Origin: Plenodomus lindquistii
Lineage: Eukaryota; Ascomycota; Dothideomycetes; Pleosporales; Leptosphaeriaceae
Length of the DNA: 64,000 nucleotides
Assembly: GCA_025504975.1 (NCBI GenBank)
Contig: JANUWI010000021.1
Coordinates: 124,001-188,000 of the forward strand
Direction: 5' to 3'
Position 1 is the first letter of the stretch. Each line of letters opens with the position of its first letter. A program made the position numbers and the translations under genes. The notes below the pieces were generated by a model. That model was not told where the DNA came from. It saw only the letters and a list, made by a program, of their open reading frames with translations, and did not search any database. This document shows, in pieces, positions 51,251 through 62,796 of this stretch.

Positions 51251-54200
51251 GTACCTACTTTACCTATACTAACTATATTATAAATTATAAATATACTATT
51301 ATAATATTAGCTAAACCTATTAAACTTTCTCTAGCTAATAGTAAACTAGTAAAGAAATTTATATATATTATAGACTTTAAACTACGCTATAGCTTCTATA
51401 CTTTTTATATTATCTACTATTCTATAGATATTAGAAACTATAATATTATTTAAGAAATAGACTAATTAAATTAATATTAACTAAGTTTATATTTTAGTAT
51501 AGAATACGCTATAAAATTTTTAAACTTTTACTACAAGTTTAACTATTTACTTTATAGTTTATCTAATATTATATATAGTAATAGTACTATAGATAGTACT
51601 ACTTAGAAAAAATAAATAAATAAATAAGTTATAATAGTATCTACTAAAGTAGTCTATTTTATAGTAATTTATTACTCTAAATAGATTATATAAATAAAAC
51701 TATACTACTAGAATATACTAAAGTAACTACCTAATAAAAATAATAAAGTAGAAGTATTTTAAAAGACTATAAATCTAGTAGCTATTTTCTAGTTAGACTT
51801 TAATAAATATATAGATAAGCTAGAGCGTCTACTACTTATAGAAAAAAACTATAAAGTTAATACCTAAATAGGTACTATTAAAGTTTCTAAATCTATTTAA
51901 TTTAAAAATAGTATATTAACTACTACTAAAATAACTAGGTATAAACTACGCTATTAAACTTATTCTAGAAGCTACTACTCTAAAGCTTTATATCTATAGA
52001 CTTACTAGAATAAAGTTAAAAATAGTAAAAACCTATTTTAATAATATACTAAATAAAAGCTTTATCTAACTAAGTATTTTTTTTTCTACATCTCTAGTTT
52101 TTATTATAAAAAAGTCTAGAGGTAGCCTTTAGATTTATATAGACTACTATAGTTTAAATAGTATTATAATATAGAACTATAATACACTACTAGTTATTAA
52201 AAAAACTTTTATTTATATAGTAAAAACCTAGTTAATATTACTAGTTAATATAGTAGCTATATTTAATAAAGTATAGTTTAAAAAAAGTAATAAAAAAAAT
52301 AGTATTTTCTATCTAGTATAGACTATATAAGTATTTTATTATACTTTTTAGCTTATATAACGCTTCTAGCACGTTTTAGATATTTATTAATAAAATACTT
52401 TAGAAGGACTTTAATATTATCTATAGTATCTATTTAGATAATATTTTTATTTATAGTAATAATAAAAAAGACTACTAAAAACACGTATTTAAAATACTAG
52501 GTAAACTCTAGAATACAAAACTATCTCTAGATTCTATAAAATATATATTTAAAGTTAAATACGTTAAGTACTTAGAAATAATTCTAACTATAAATAGTAT
52601 TAAAATAAATTCTAATAAAGTATTTATAGTACTAAACTAGTAGCTACTATAGTCTAATAAAAATATACAATTATTTCTAGAATTCTATAACTTTTACTAA
52701 CGCTTTATCTAAAGCTTTATATATATTACTAAAGCTTTAATAGAACTTACTAAAAATAGTAGTTAAAAGTCTTTTCTACTATAAAAAAACTCTAACGCTA
52801 CTTATACTTTTAAAGTATTGAAAATTATATTTAGCTTAGCTAGAGTACTATTATACTTTAACTCTAATCTAGAAATATAAATAGAAACTAACGCTTTTAA
52901 CTTTATTACTATTACAGTTTTATTATAGATAGTAGATAGAGTTTTAAAACTAGTTACTTTTCTATTCTATATAATAATACTTATAAAGTGTAATTACAAG
53001 ATGTATAATTAAAAGTTATTAGCTATTATTAAAATTTTTAAAAAATAGTATTTTAAGCTTATAGAAATAAATATAGATAATTCTATTAAAGTTCTAAGTA
53101 ATTACCTGTTACTACAGACCTTTATAATTCTAAGTAATTAAATTGCTATTAAGCTTAATAGGCTAAATTTCTTTTAAAATTTAACTTTTATATTATTTAC
53201 TAATCTAGTAAATAAAGTACTAAGCCTAATATATTTATACGTTAACTATAAAATTTTAATATAATATTAAAAACATCTATAGATAATATTAAATATAGAT
53301 AGTATTAAAACTTTACTAGATTAACCTAGAGTTATTTATAGTATTACTATACTTCTACTAGAATAGTAGTACTTATTATATAGTTTTCCTAGCTAAATAC
53401 TTTATAGGCTACCTATCTAAAAATTTTATTAGTTTAGTTTTATTTACTATCTAAGTATATAATACTAATAATTATAGTAATAAAACTATATTTATAATAT
53501 ATAGTTTAAATATATAAAAAGTAGAGGTAATATAAAATACTTAAGCTAATAGTCTAGAAGAAAATAATATTCTCTAAATAGTTTAAAACACCTAAAATAG
53601 TAATATAATAGCTTTAGTAATCTTTATAGCTAGAGCTATAGAAAAATAATAACTACTTTATAACTTTATTTATAGTAACTAGAAGTAATGTATTAAACTT
53701 AGTAATTATTTAATATATAAAAAACTTCTATATATATAAAGTAAAGTTTATATTTCTAACTCTAGTTAACTTTATATATATATTATTAAATAAGCTTACT
53801 AGATATATTATAGTAAGCATAGTAGAAAGTATAGAAGTTATAATAAAATTAACTATTTATATTACTAGCTATTTATAATTAATAATATAGCTAAGTACGT
53901 TTAAACTTATTTTACTTACTAATAATTTAAGTTATACTAAAAAAAATATAGCTTACTTTACCTATTACCTATACTAGATAAATACTAGTAGACTATTTCT
54001 ATTAACTATATTACCTATTTTCTAATTTATATAGATAATAGTTATACCTATACTAGTATTTTTATTACTATTAAAAAACTTAATAAAAAAAAAAGTTTAT
54101 TCTAGTTACTAATTTAAAAGTAGAAACTCTAGTATAAGCTTTTATAGAGTTTATTTAGTAAAAGAAAAGTTACTTTAAAACTATTATTAGTAATTAAAAG

Positions 54201-55110
54201 GTATAGTTTATTTTATATTTCTAGTTAAAACTCTACTAATAACTAGGTACTAAGCCTAAACTATGTATAAAGTACTATCTAGAGACTAATAGTTAAATAG
54301 AGATTGTAAACGCCTAGCTTAAATAATACCTCTACGTTTATATTAATTATAAGTAAAATAACTAGGCTTTATTTCTACTAATAGCTAAGTTTAAAGTAAA
54401 TAATCTAATTAGCGCTAGTATAGGTACTAGCGTATTCTATCTAACTAAAAAATATAATTTTAAGTATAGGCTTAAACTTTTTACTTTATAACCTTTTTAT
54501 TTAATAGCGTTTACTAAAAAAGATAGATATAATACTAATAAGTTTACTAAATAAATAAGCTAACTATAATACGCTCTATAATTAGAACTTTAGTAAATAT
54601 AAATTAAATAAACTAAGTTTATAAATTATAATAGACTTTCTATTTTTATATTTAAAGTTAGTAACTATATTAGATTAGATAACTATAACTTTTAAATAAT
54701 ATAATCTAATTAATTACTAAATTTTAAAAATTAAAGCCTATTTTTTATTACCTACGTAATTAATAATATAGTATATAAACTAGAGCTATTTATTAAACTT
54801 AGTAAACTATATAACGTTTTTTACCTTTAGCTTTTATACTTATATAATAAAACTCTTTTATTTAAATAAATATATAATAATAGTAACTACGTTTACTTTA
54901 CTAATTCTAAAGTAAAGAATACTACTAACTATATAGTTAAAGCTGTCTTTAACTTCTATATTATAATAAAACTAGTAGACTTTTAAATATAAAAGAAAGA
55001 ATTACTCTAGTACTTAGTATAATAGGCTAATTACTTTAATAAATCTAATAACTTTTTATAGAAGCTATATATACATCTAATTAATGCTATAAACTTTATA
55101 TTTAAGTTTT
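51251..55110 (+). pseudogene. P pol (protease, RT, RNase H, integrase, chromodomain), degraded
   Basis: Reverse transcriptase: KSRGSL then IYIDYYSLN at 52,111-52,160; the catalytic box, normally YLDD, reads YLDN at 52,431-52,442. RNase H runs to about 53,100 (YNYKMYN-like segment near 52,990). Integrase: zinc region from about 53,780, core from about 53,980 (INYITYF, TIKKLNKKK), and LETNSQIEIVNAQLKQYL at about 54,280-54,335 corresponding to the HPQTDGQTE region. The C-terminal segment at 54,930-55,110 (ELLQYLVQQANYFNKSNN) matches a chromodomain-type tail. Protease was not pinned down. Inactive. Confidence 0.82.
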
Positions 55111-55817
55111 ATAAATTATAATCTAACGTAGCTAGGCTATATAAATTATTTATAATATTTAATAGTAAATAATAGTTATTACTAATATAGTTTACTAACT
55201 ATTATAATTATAACTAACTACTTAACTAAATAGCTCTATAGTAAGTACTTATATTCTACTTTATTATTTACTATCTCTAATAAAAGTAGAGTACTACTAC
55301 TACGTTTTTTATTAAAAATAGCGTGTAGACTTATAACTTTAATTAATATATACTCTATTTAATAATATTATTAAAGCTACTTAGAGGGTTTCTAGAGTAG
55401 TAAATAGAGCTAGCTTAGTAAATAGAGAGCTTTAGCTTTACTTAGTTAACGCAGCTAGTTTACTATATTAACTATAAAAAATAATTTAATAGTTAACTTT
55501 AGCTTTAAAGTATAAATTACTTACTTTACCTAGTTTACTAACTACTTAAGTTTTTATTTTTTAAAGCTTTTTTTTTTAAAAGCTTTATTATAACTAGCTA
55601 CCTAATTAATTAAAACTATAACTTGTTATAAAGAATATATATAATAGCTATACGTATAAATACTAAATTAGAAATATTAAAAATAGCTATAAAATAGCCT
55701 ATATAGATAAATATTATTTATTTTACTATAAAGCCTGCGCGTAGCTTTTATAAAATATAGTATACTATATTTAATAACTTAAGTAATAGAACTACTTTTT
55801 TTAAAAAAAAGGGATAC
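55111..55817. other. P 3' untranslated region and polypurine tract
   Basis: No coding signal. Ends with a purine tract, AAAAAAAAGGGATAC at 55,803-55,817, immediately before the 3' LTR, where plus-strand DNA synthesis would be primed. Confidence 0.65.
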
Positions 55818-56032
55818 TATTATAGATTAAACGCGTAACCTCTATATAGTTAAAGGTTTAGTACTATTCTACTTTACCTTCGCTAGGCCTAAATAGGTGC
55901 GCTTTAGTTAATATCTATATAACTACTATTTTATATATAAAAAACTAGCTCTCTACGAAATATTTTATAATAGTAGTAATTAATTAAGTTAATTAATCTC
56001 CTTTAGATATAGCTAGTGTTTATACCTTTATA
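55818..56032 (+). repeat. P 3' LTR
   Basis: Starts TATTATAGATTAAACGCG. Matches the 5' LTR through TATATATAAAAAACTAGCT and the palindromic block, and ends CCTTTATA. Confidence 0.83.
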
Positions 56033-56037
56033 GTTTT
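56033..56037. repeat. Target-site duplication of P, right copy
   Basis: GTTTT, identical to 48,138-48,142. Confidence 0.78.
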
Positions 56038-59004
56038 TATTACTAAAGTAGTTACTAGCTTTTATATCTACTAAAATTAAAGCTTTATAGTACTTTAAAG
56101 TAGTTTTAATATAAGTATTAAATTTTAATTAATATATTAGATTTAGTTTCTATTTAATATTAAAAACTATAGCTAATAAGTATAGATTATCTAAAGCTTA
56201 AAAATCTAGAGTAATAATTATTATAGCTATTTAAAGTTATTTATAGTAAGTAATAATTTATTATATTACTTTTAATAATATATACTATTTATCCTTCTAG
56301 TTATACTTTTAAATAGAAGCTAATAAAAATATAAAGTAGTATTAGTAGAGTCTAGTTAATTAAAATTAATATTATTTTTAGTTTTACTATTATACTTACT
56401 AAATAACTAGTTATTTTTATTATTTTTATTATTCTTTTTAGTAGTTATAGCTATAAGTTAAATAGCTATAGCTACTAGCGTAAATTTACTTTTATACTTA
56501 TTCTATAAAAGTATATAGTAGCTAGTATTATTATATATTTAGTAGCCTAGCTTTATATATTACTAGTAAATCTACTTTTTATTAATTACTTTATACTATT
56601 TTTAAATATGCTAAATTTTAGTAGTTTAAAGCTACTATACTTTATATATTAAAGTAGTATATTACTTTAGTAATAATTAGTATTTTTAAATAGTAAACTT
56701 CTTTTTAAATCTTTTTATATTAATCTACTTCTATATAAAGTTAGCTTTATAGGTAGTATTTATAAATAAAATTAATATATTAGGTATATTATTATTAAAA
56801 CTAATTAATATATTTTTAGCTAAGCTTAGCTTTATATTCTAATATATATAGTCTACTATAGTAGCTTTAACTAGTTTATAGTAGTAAATAATAGAAATAA
56901 ATATTCTACGCTATTTAGTAAAAAATTAGTTTTCTATTTTTAAACTTCTATTTTATATTTTAGTATAGGCGTCTACTACGCGCTTATATAATTAGTAACT
57001 AAAGTACTAGTTAGATATATTAAATAGATTATAAATATTATAGAAAGCTATATTATTAATAAGCTTATAGGCTTAACTATTAATATAAAACTCTAAATAT
57101 AGAAGTTATTTATTATTAGGTAAAGTTTTATACTTTATAATAATTAACTTTTTTTATTTATTATAAAACTTTTTATAATTCTTCTCTATCTAGATATTTA
57201 TATTAGGTAACTTAAAGTATACTTTAATAGTAGTAATTACTATTATATTTTCTATAAGTATAGTATACTTAATATTATTAGAATTATAATTATATATAGT
57301 ACTAGGTAGTACGCTTTTAGTAAATAGCTATATTTATTATAAAAAAGGTTTATATAAATTATTATTAAATTTATGATATTAAATCTATTAAAGTAGTTTA
57401 GTTAGTAGATAATTACTATATAGGTTTAGTAAGCTATTTATACTAGTATATAGATTAATAGCTAGTACTAGCTTTAGCTACTAGGCTAAAATAGAAGTAT
57501 AAAGTTTAAAACAAAACTAAATACAATTAATTATAGCTACTAATAAGTTAACTTTTTTATACTTCTTTTCTAAATAAATATTTACTTAGTTAAGCTTTAT
57601 AGCTAGGTTCTAGTATTTAATAGTTTTTACTTCTAAAACTATAGTATACTATTTAGACTTCTTTTTTTTAGCTTTACTACTTTTATAGAAACGTATTGCC
57701 TTACTAGATTTATAAATAAAATTTTTTTTAGTATTTTATACTAGAAGCTCTAGTAGAGAGATTTTAGTATAGTAATCTACTTTTTAAGCTAGTAAATAAT
57801 ATCTTTAGTATTATAGAGTTTATTTTATAACTCTATAAAAGCTACTTTATTATAAAAAAGTAGTTAATTTTTAACTTTTTTATTTAAACGCTTATACTAG
57901 GCTTTATATATAAAGAATTTAATAGTATTAATAGTACTATTTATAGTTTTATAAGTAGTATCTATAGTAATAATATATTTATATAAAAAAACTATTATCT
58001 AGATTATATTTTTATAAATCTATTCTAGGTAATTTTCTATAACTTTTAATAGTTCATTATCTATTATAATTATATATATTATAGTATTTTCTAAAAGAGA
58101 TTTTTAGCCTAGTTAGAAAACCTATTAACTATTTTATTTAAATACTTTAATATAGCTAACGTCTTTATATATAAAACATACATATAAAAATTATAGTTTT
58201 TTAAAATACTATATTTATATATTACTAATATTATAATTATAGATATTATTTAAATTATATTTATTTATATATTTTAAAATTATAGGCTTATATTTATTAG
58301 AGCTATAAATCTTTTCTATATTTAAAAAAATAGATAACTAAAAGTACTACGTTTACTAAGTTTAGATTAGTATATAGTAGGTATAGTTTAGTAATTAGCT
58401 AGTAAAGTTAAATAAATTAGGTTTTTACTAAAGCCTATAAAAGAATTTTCTATAAATATCTAGAGTTTCTTATTTTAATTAGGTTATAGCTAGTTACGCT
58501 CTTTTTATAAAATAAGTAGTTTTAAAGGCACTAAAGTTACTTTTTTAGTTATCTTTTAAACTATAGTGTGCGTTAGGTAGCTATAGTATAATAGAAATAA
58601 TATATACTAGTAGCTTTACTTATTACATAGTAGTAAGCTAATTCTTTTTCTATAAAGCTTTTAATATTTTAGAATAATTAGAATATTTAATTACTAGTAT
58701 AGATATTTAGTATAACTAATTTAAATATTTATAGTTATACCTCTAGCTATACACGCCTATAAATTCTACTTTAGAATTATAATAATAGAGTTTTACTATA
58801 AATAAAAAAAAAGGTATAATAAATAGATTTAACTAAAGAATTATATACTTTATAGTAGTTATAATATAGCTTATACTAGCTATAGTAGTAACTCTATTAT
58901 AATTTATAAACTAATTATATATACTTTCTAAAGTTATACATTTAGTATAAGCTTTTTTACTTTTTATAGTAGGTTCTAGGTATTATAAAATTAATATAAT
59001 ATAG
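56038..59004 (-). pseudogene. M2 gag and leader (right part of split element)
   Basis: Continuation of M2 after P. The end near the LTR (58,600-59,004) matches 42,960-43,451 of M1, including TTATTACATAGTAGTAAGCTA and TATTAATATAATATAGTATA-type segments. No gag motif was confidently read. Confidence 0.55.
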
Positions 59005-59216
59005 TATAAAAGCTTAAGTATAGTATTATAGATTAATAATTATATTCTACTCTAAAAATAAAATATTATATAGAGAGCTAGTTTTCTATATATAAAAGTA
59101 GAAATATAATATTTTTACTAACTAAAGTATACTAGCTAAATAGAAGCTAGTATAGATAAAATAAAGTAAATACTAAACCTTTAACTCTATAAAGGTTATA
59201 GATTTAATCTATAATA
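59005..59216 (-). repeat. M-family LTR 3 (outer right, 5' LTR of M2)
   Basis: Starts TATAAAAGCTTAAG, contains GAGAGCTAGTTTTCTATATA, ends CTATAATA. Flanking pentamer ATATA does not match CTATT left of LTR 1. Confidence 0.83.
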
Positions 59217-60540
59217 ATATATACATTTAAATAATTATTTTTTATAATAATATTTATAGCCTATTAGTATATAAAGTATAGTAGTAGAGATAGAATTAGT
59301 TAAAAGTATAGTAGCTATACTATAATCTAAAAAAGTATAAAAAAATAGTAAAAAACTTTTATATCTACTATTTTAACTAGTCTAGCTTTTATACTATATT
59401 TAATAACTATAATAAAAATAGTTATCTAGTTATTTTTTTATAAACTTATAGGTTTACTATAGAAAATAAAGTAGATTTTAGTATAGATTTACGCTATTAA
59501 AAATTATATTAGACTAGTTAAATTTTTACTATAGTATTTATTTTTATTACTACTACTATTTCTAGTAACCTAGCTTTCTAACGTTTACTAAACTAAAAAA
59601 GTAGATTTTATAGAGGTATTTAAATAGGTTAAGAAAAAATATAGATATTTTTATATATATTTTCTAGAGAGGCATTTTCTTGTATTATTTTATTAGTATT
59701 TAAAGCTAGTTTAATAAAAAGATATATAAAAGTTAGTTTTATATATATACCTACGTATTTACTTTTTATATAACTAATAAATTAGCTTCTAAATTTATAC
59801 CTATAAATATTATATTTATATAGCTTTTTAGTTTCTAGTAACTTTTTATATTTACTATTTTTAAAATTTAACCTAGATACTTTAATTTACTAACTAGACT
59901 ATTATAACTATATATAGCTTTTAATTTATCTCTAAGTTTAAACTATACGCTGCTAATTTTTAGATTCTTTTACTTAATTTTTTATTTATTCTTTACTTTA
60001 TTAAAAGCTATTTTAAACTTATATAAACGTATTATAAAGTATTTAGTTTAGTACCTACCTACTAGTATTCTATTATATACCTCTAGTATTTTATTAGCTA
60101 TATTAAATAATTAATATAGCTAAAAAGTAAATTTTTATAAATTAAAATAAAAAATATATTAGATAATTATCTTTTTTTTAGTTATAGAAAACTTCTAGAT
60201 ACTAGATTAAATAAAAAAGTATAGTAGAATTCTTTTAATCTATTTAAAAAGCTTATAATAACTAATACTAAAAGTAGTAGTAGCGTATTAATAACTTTAA
60301 AATTAGCTAGCTTTAAAAGCTATATAGATAAATTTAAATTAACTTTTATTTTAAATGAATATTATATTATATTATAGAGGTATTTAAAAGAAAGTATATT
60401 ATTTATACTTCTAAAAAAAAGTATTAGGTTTACTAAGTTATTAGATTAACTAGTAAAATATATTACCTACATTAATTTAATTATAGCTATTAAAATAGAA
60501 TATAAAAATAATGTAGTTTTATAAAATATTATTAAAGCTA
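59217..60540. other. Degraded sequence between M2 and Gypsy-D integrase
   Basis: If Gypsy-C and Gypsy-D are one element, the RT thumb and RNase H should be here; I could not recognise either in 1.3 kb. From about 60,400 a plus-strand frame (for example NIIKAK..NSNQQILYKLITKLKYL) leads into the integrase. Confidence 0.45.
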
Positions 60541-62688
60541 AATAGAATAGTAACTAATAGATTCTCTATAAACTTATTACTAAACTAAAATATCTATAAA
60601 TTAAACTTAGTAACTATAATATCTATAATAACTTATTATATATAAATAATAGATTTTATATACCTACTAAATAACTTTAAATATAAATTTTTAAATTTAT
60701 ATACTAGATTATATATAGAGGCTATAGTAAAGGCTATAGTAAAATATAGAATTTATATTTAAAAGTATTATACTACTACTACTAGCTATATTTAACTTTT
60801 AATATAGCTTAATATATATATAACTATTGTTTTTTAATAAAAAGTAAGCTATATTATAAAAGTAAATATAGTTTTCTACACTTTTTTTTTAATTATAGTA
60901 GTACTAGTTCTATCTATTAATAGATTTTATTACTTATTTACTACTATTTATATATAATAGCTAAATATTTACTACTATTTTAATTCTAGTAAACTATCTA
61001 TTTAAAAAGAAAAGGGTTATTTTTATAGCTAACTTTACTTTAAATCTATTAGTTTAGATATTTATAAAGTATATATAGTAAAGAAAAAATATCCTAAAAA
61101 AATTATATTAAACTATAAATTTTAGTTTATATTATATTTCTAGTAGTAGTTATACTAATAATTAGAAACCTATTAAAAGTTTTTAATAGCTTATTATATT
61201 AAACTAATTAGATAAACTAAAATTAGAAATATCTATTCTAAAGTTTTTTTTAGAGTTTATAGTAACTATAACTTAAATAACTAGACTTAATTTTTATTTA
61301 TAGCTTAGTTTAAAATAAACTTAAATACTAGCTTTAGTACTAGGATTTTACTATTTTAAGCTACTAAAAGCTACTTATTCTATAATAGTTTATAGCTGCT
61401 ACTACTAGTATCTATAGTAAATACTCTAATCCATTAGAATTAACTAAATACTAATACTTTTACTAAAAAACTAACGACTCTTTTTTAAAAGCGTTAAAAG
61501 TTTTTTAAATAGGTTTAAAAAAAATAAGCTAAATATACTAATAATATAAAACTACTATTACTAGAGTTAAAAATAGGTAATAAAATTATATTTAATATCT
61601 ATGATCTATATATTTATTGCTTATACCTATTATTAGGCTATAAAAATTATAGTTTATTTACTATTATCTATACTATTAAAAATATAGCTTACTAGTTAGA
61701 TATAGTACTATAATAAATTAAGTTAATAATATAGTTTATTTATAGTTATAATACTTATATAATAACTAGTTATTACCTAAGTAAATATAAAATAAAAGGT
61801 TCTAGTAAAATTTAAATTTCAAGTTAAAAATAATATAGACTATACTATTAAAGCTATTTTAAATTACTAAATTAATAAATATAAAGAAATTTTATAAAGT
61901 AATAAAATAAGGTTATTATAGTACTAAGTATAATAGATAGACTACTTTTTTACTAATAATAACTTTTTATAAAAACTTTATATAAACCTTATTAAATTCG
62001 CTATACTTAGAAAAGTATATTATATTTAATATTTTACTAGATCTATAGTATATAAATTATTTATAATATAAAAAAGTACTAAATTTAAAGTAGTACTAGA
62101 GTTTATACTCTAAAATCTAGTTATAAACTATATAATAAAGTTAAACCTAGATTATTTTTATTTAGTATAGTAGGTAATTTATACTAAGTATAAATAGCTT
62201 TTACTTATAAATTTAGAAGTAAAACTTATAAAAAGTATTATTAAATAACTAAAAAAAAGTACTATTATACTAGCTATAAAAAAAGCTATAAATTATATTT
62301 TTAGAGATTTATAGTAGACTAAAAAACTAGAATAGTACTATATATTTATAAATAATAATAATACCTATAATTTACTAAATTAAATTTTACTAACTATTAG
62401 AAGTATTAATTTACTATATTTAAAGCTTTTTTATAAACTATAACTTTTTTTTAGAAGCTGTTATTAAAAGATATAATACTACTATTATAGATATATATAA
62501 AAATAGCTTAAAAAAACAGTATATAAATTTATTATAAAGTAATAGCTAGAGATAGAAAGTATTATTAAATATAATATATTATTAATTTATTATTATTATA
62601 AGTCTATACCTAGCTTTTATAAAATATAGTAACTACTATATTTAATATTTAAGTATTAAAACTTAGTTTTTTTAATAGAAATAGGTAG
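60541..62688 (+). pseudogene. Gypsy-D integrase and chromodomain-like tail, degraded
   Basis: Integrase zinc region begins with NNLLYINNRFYIPTK at 60,630-60,675. Degraded His/Cys positions and FLHFFF (from the start of the core) lie near 60,875. The late core reads TKIRNIYSKVFFRVYSNYNLNN at about 61,215-61,280. The C-terminal part includes AKYTNNIKLLLLELKIGNKI at 61,528-61,590 and YKNYSLFTIIYTIKNIAYQLDI at 61,636-61,700, typical of the gypsy integrase C-terminus. A chromodomain-like segment (VQQIDYFFTNNNFL) follows at about 61,925-61,975. Beyond 62,050 nothing is readable. Plus strand, inactive. Confidence 0.78.
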
Positions 62689-62796
62689 TATTATAGTTTT
62701 AATCTATACTCTTTAATATATTAGAAGTTTAGTAACTACTTTACTTTATTAATACTAGGCTTTAATAGGTTAATATATTTTAGTTAGCTAGAAATA
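62689..62796 (+). repeat. Gypsy-D 3' LTR, truncated by a DNA transposon
   Basis: After a purine stretch (AATAGAAATAGGTAG), the sequence TATTATAGTTTTAATC aligns with the start of the P LTR, including the later GTTTAGTA and ATTAATACTAGGC blocks. Similarity stops where the pogo-like copy 2 begins. Confidence 0.6.

Larger units (their letters stand above)
48143..56032 (+). mobile_element. P: full-length chromovirus (Ty3/gypsy with chromodomain) nested in M2
   Basis: 7,890 bp with LTRs of 213 and 215 bp and a perfect GTTTT duplication. Plus-strand order: gag with coiled coil and poly-Ser, zinc knuckle, protease, RT, RNase H, integrase, C-terminal chromodomain-like segment, purine tract, LTR. Chromodomain retroelements target heterochromatin by binding modified histone tails, which fits insertion into an already silenced element. 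Its LTRs share blocks with the M family (for example AAAACTAGCTCTCTA), so P and M are related subfamilies. RIP-damaged, but younger than M2 by nesting. Confidence 0.87.
43452..59216 (-). mobile_element. M2: gypsy element, second unit of the tandem, split by P
   Basis: Bounded by the shared LTR (43,452-43,665) and LTR 3 (59,005-59,216). After removing P and one copy of its target duplication the unit is about 7.87 kb, close to M1 (8.0 kb). Sequence left of 48,142 joins to sequence right of 56,038 in line with the uninterrupted M1 copy around 40,400-40,460 (CTTTTATAT..CTAAA on the far side in both). Minus orientation throughout. Confidence 0.83.
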
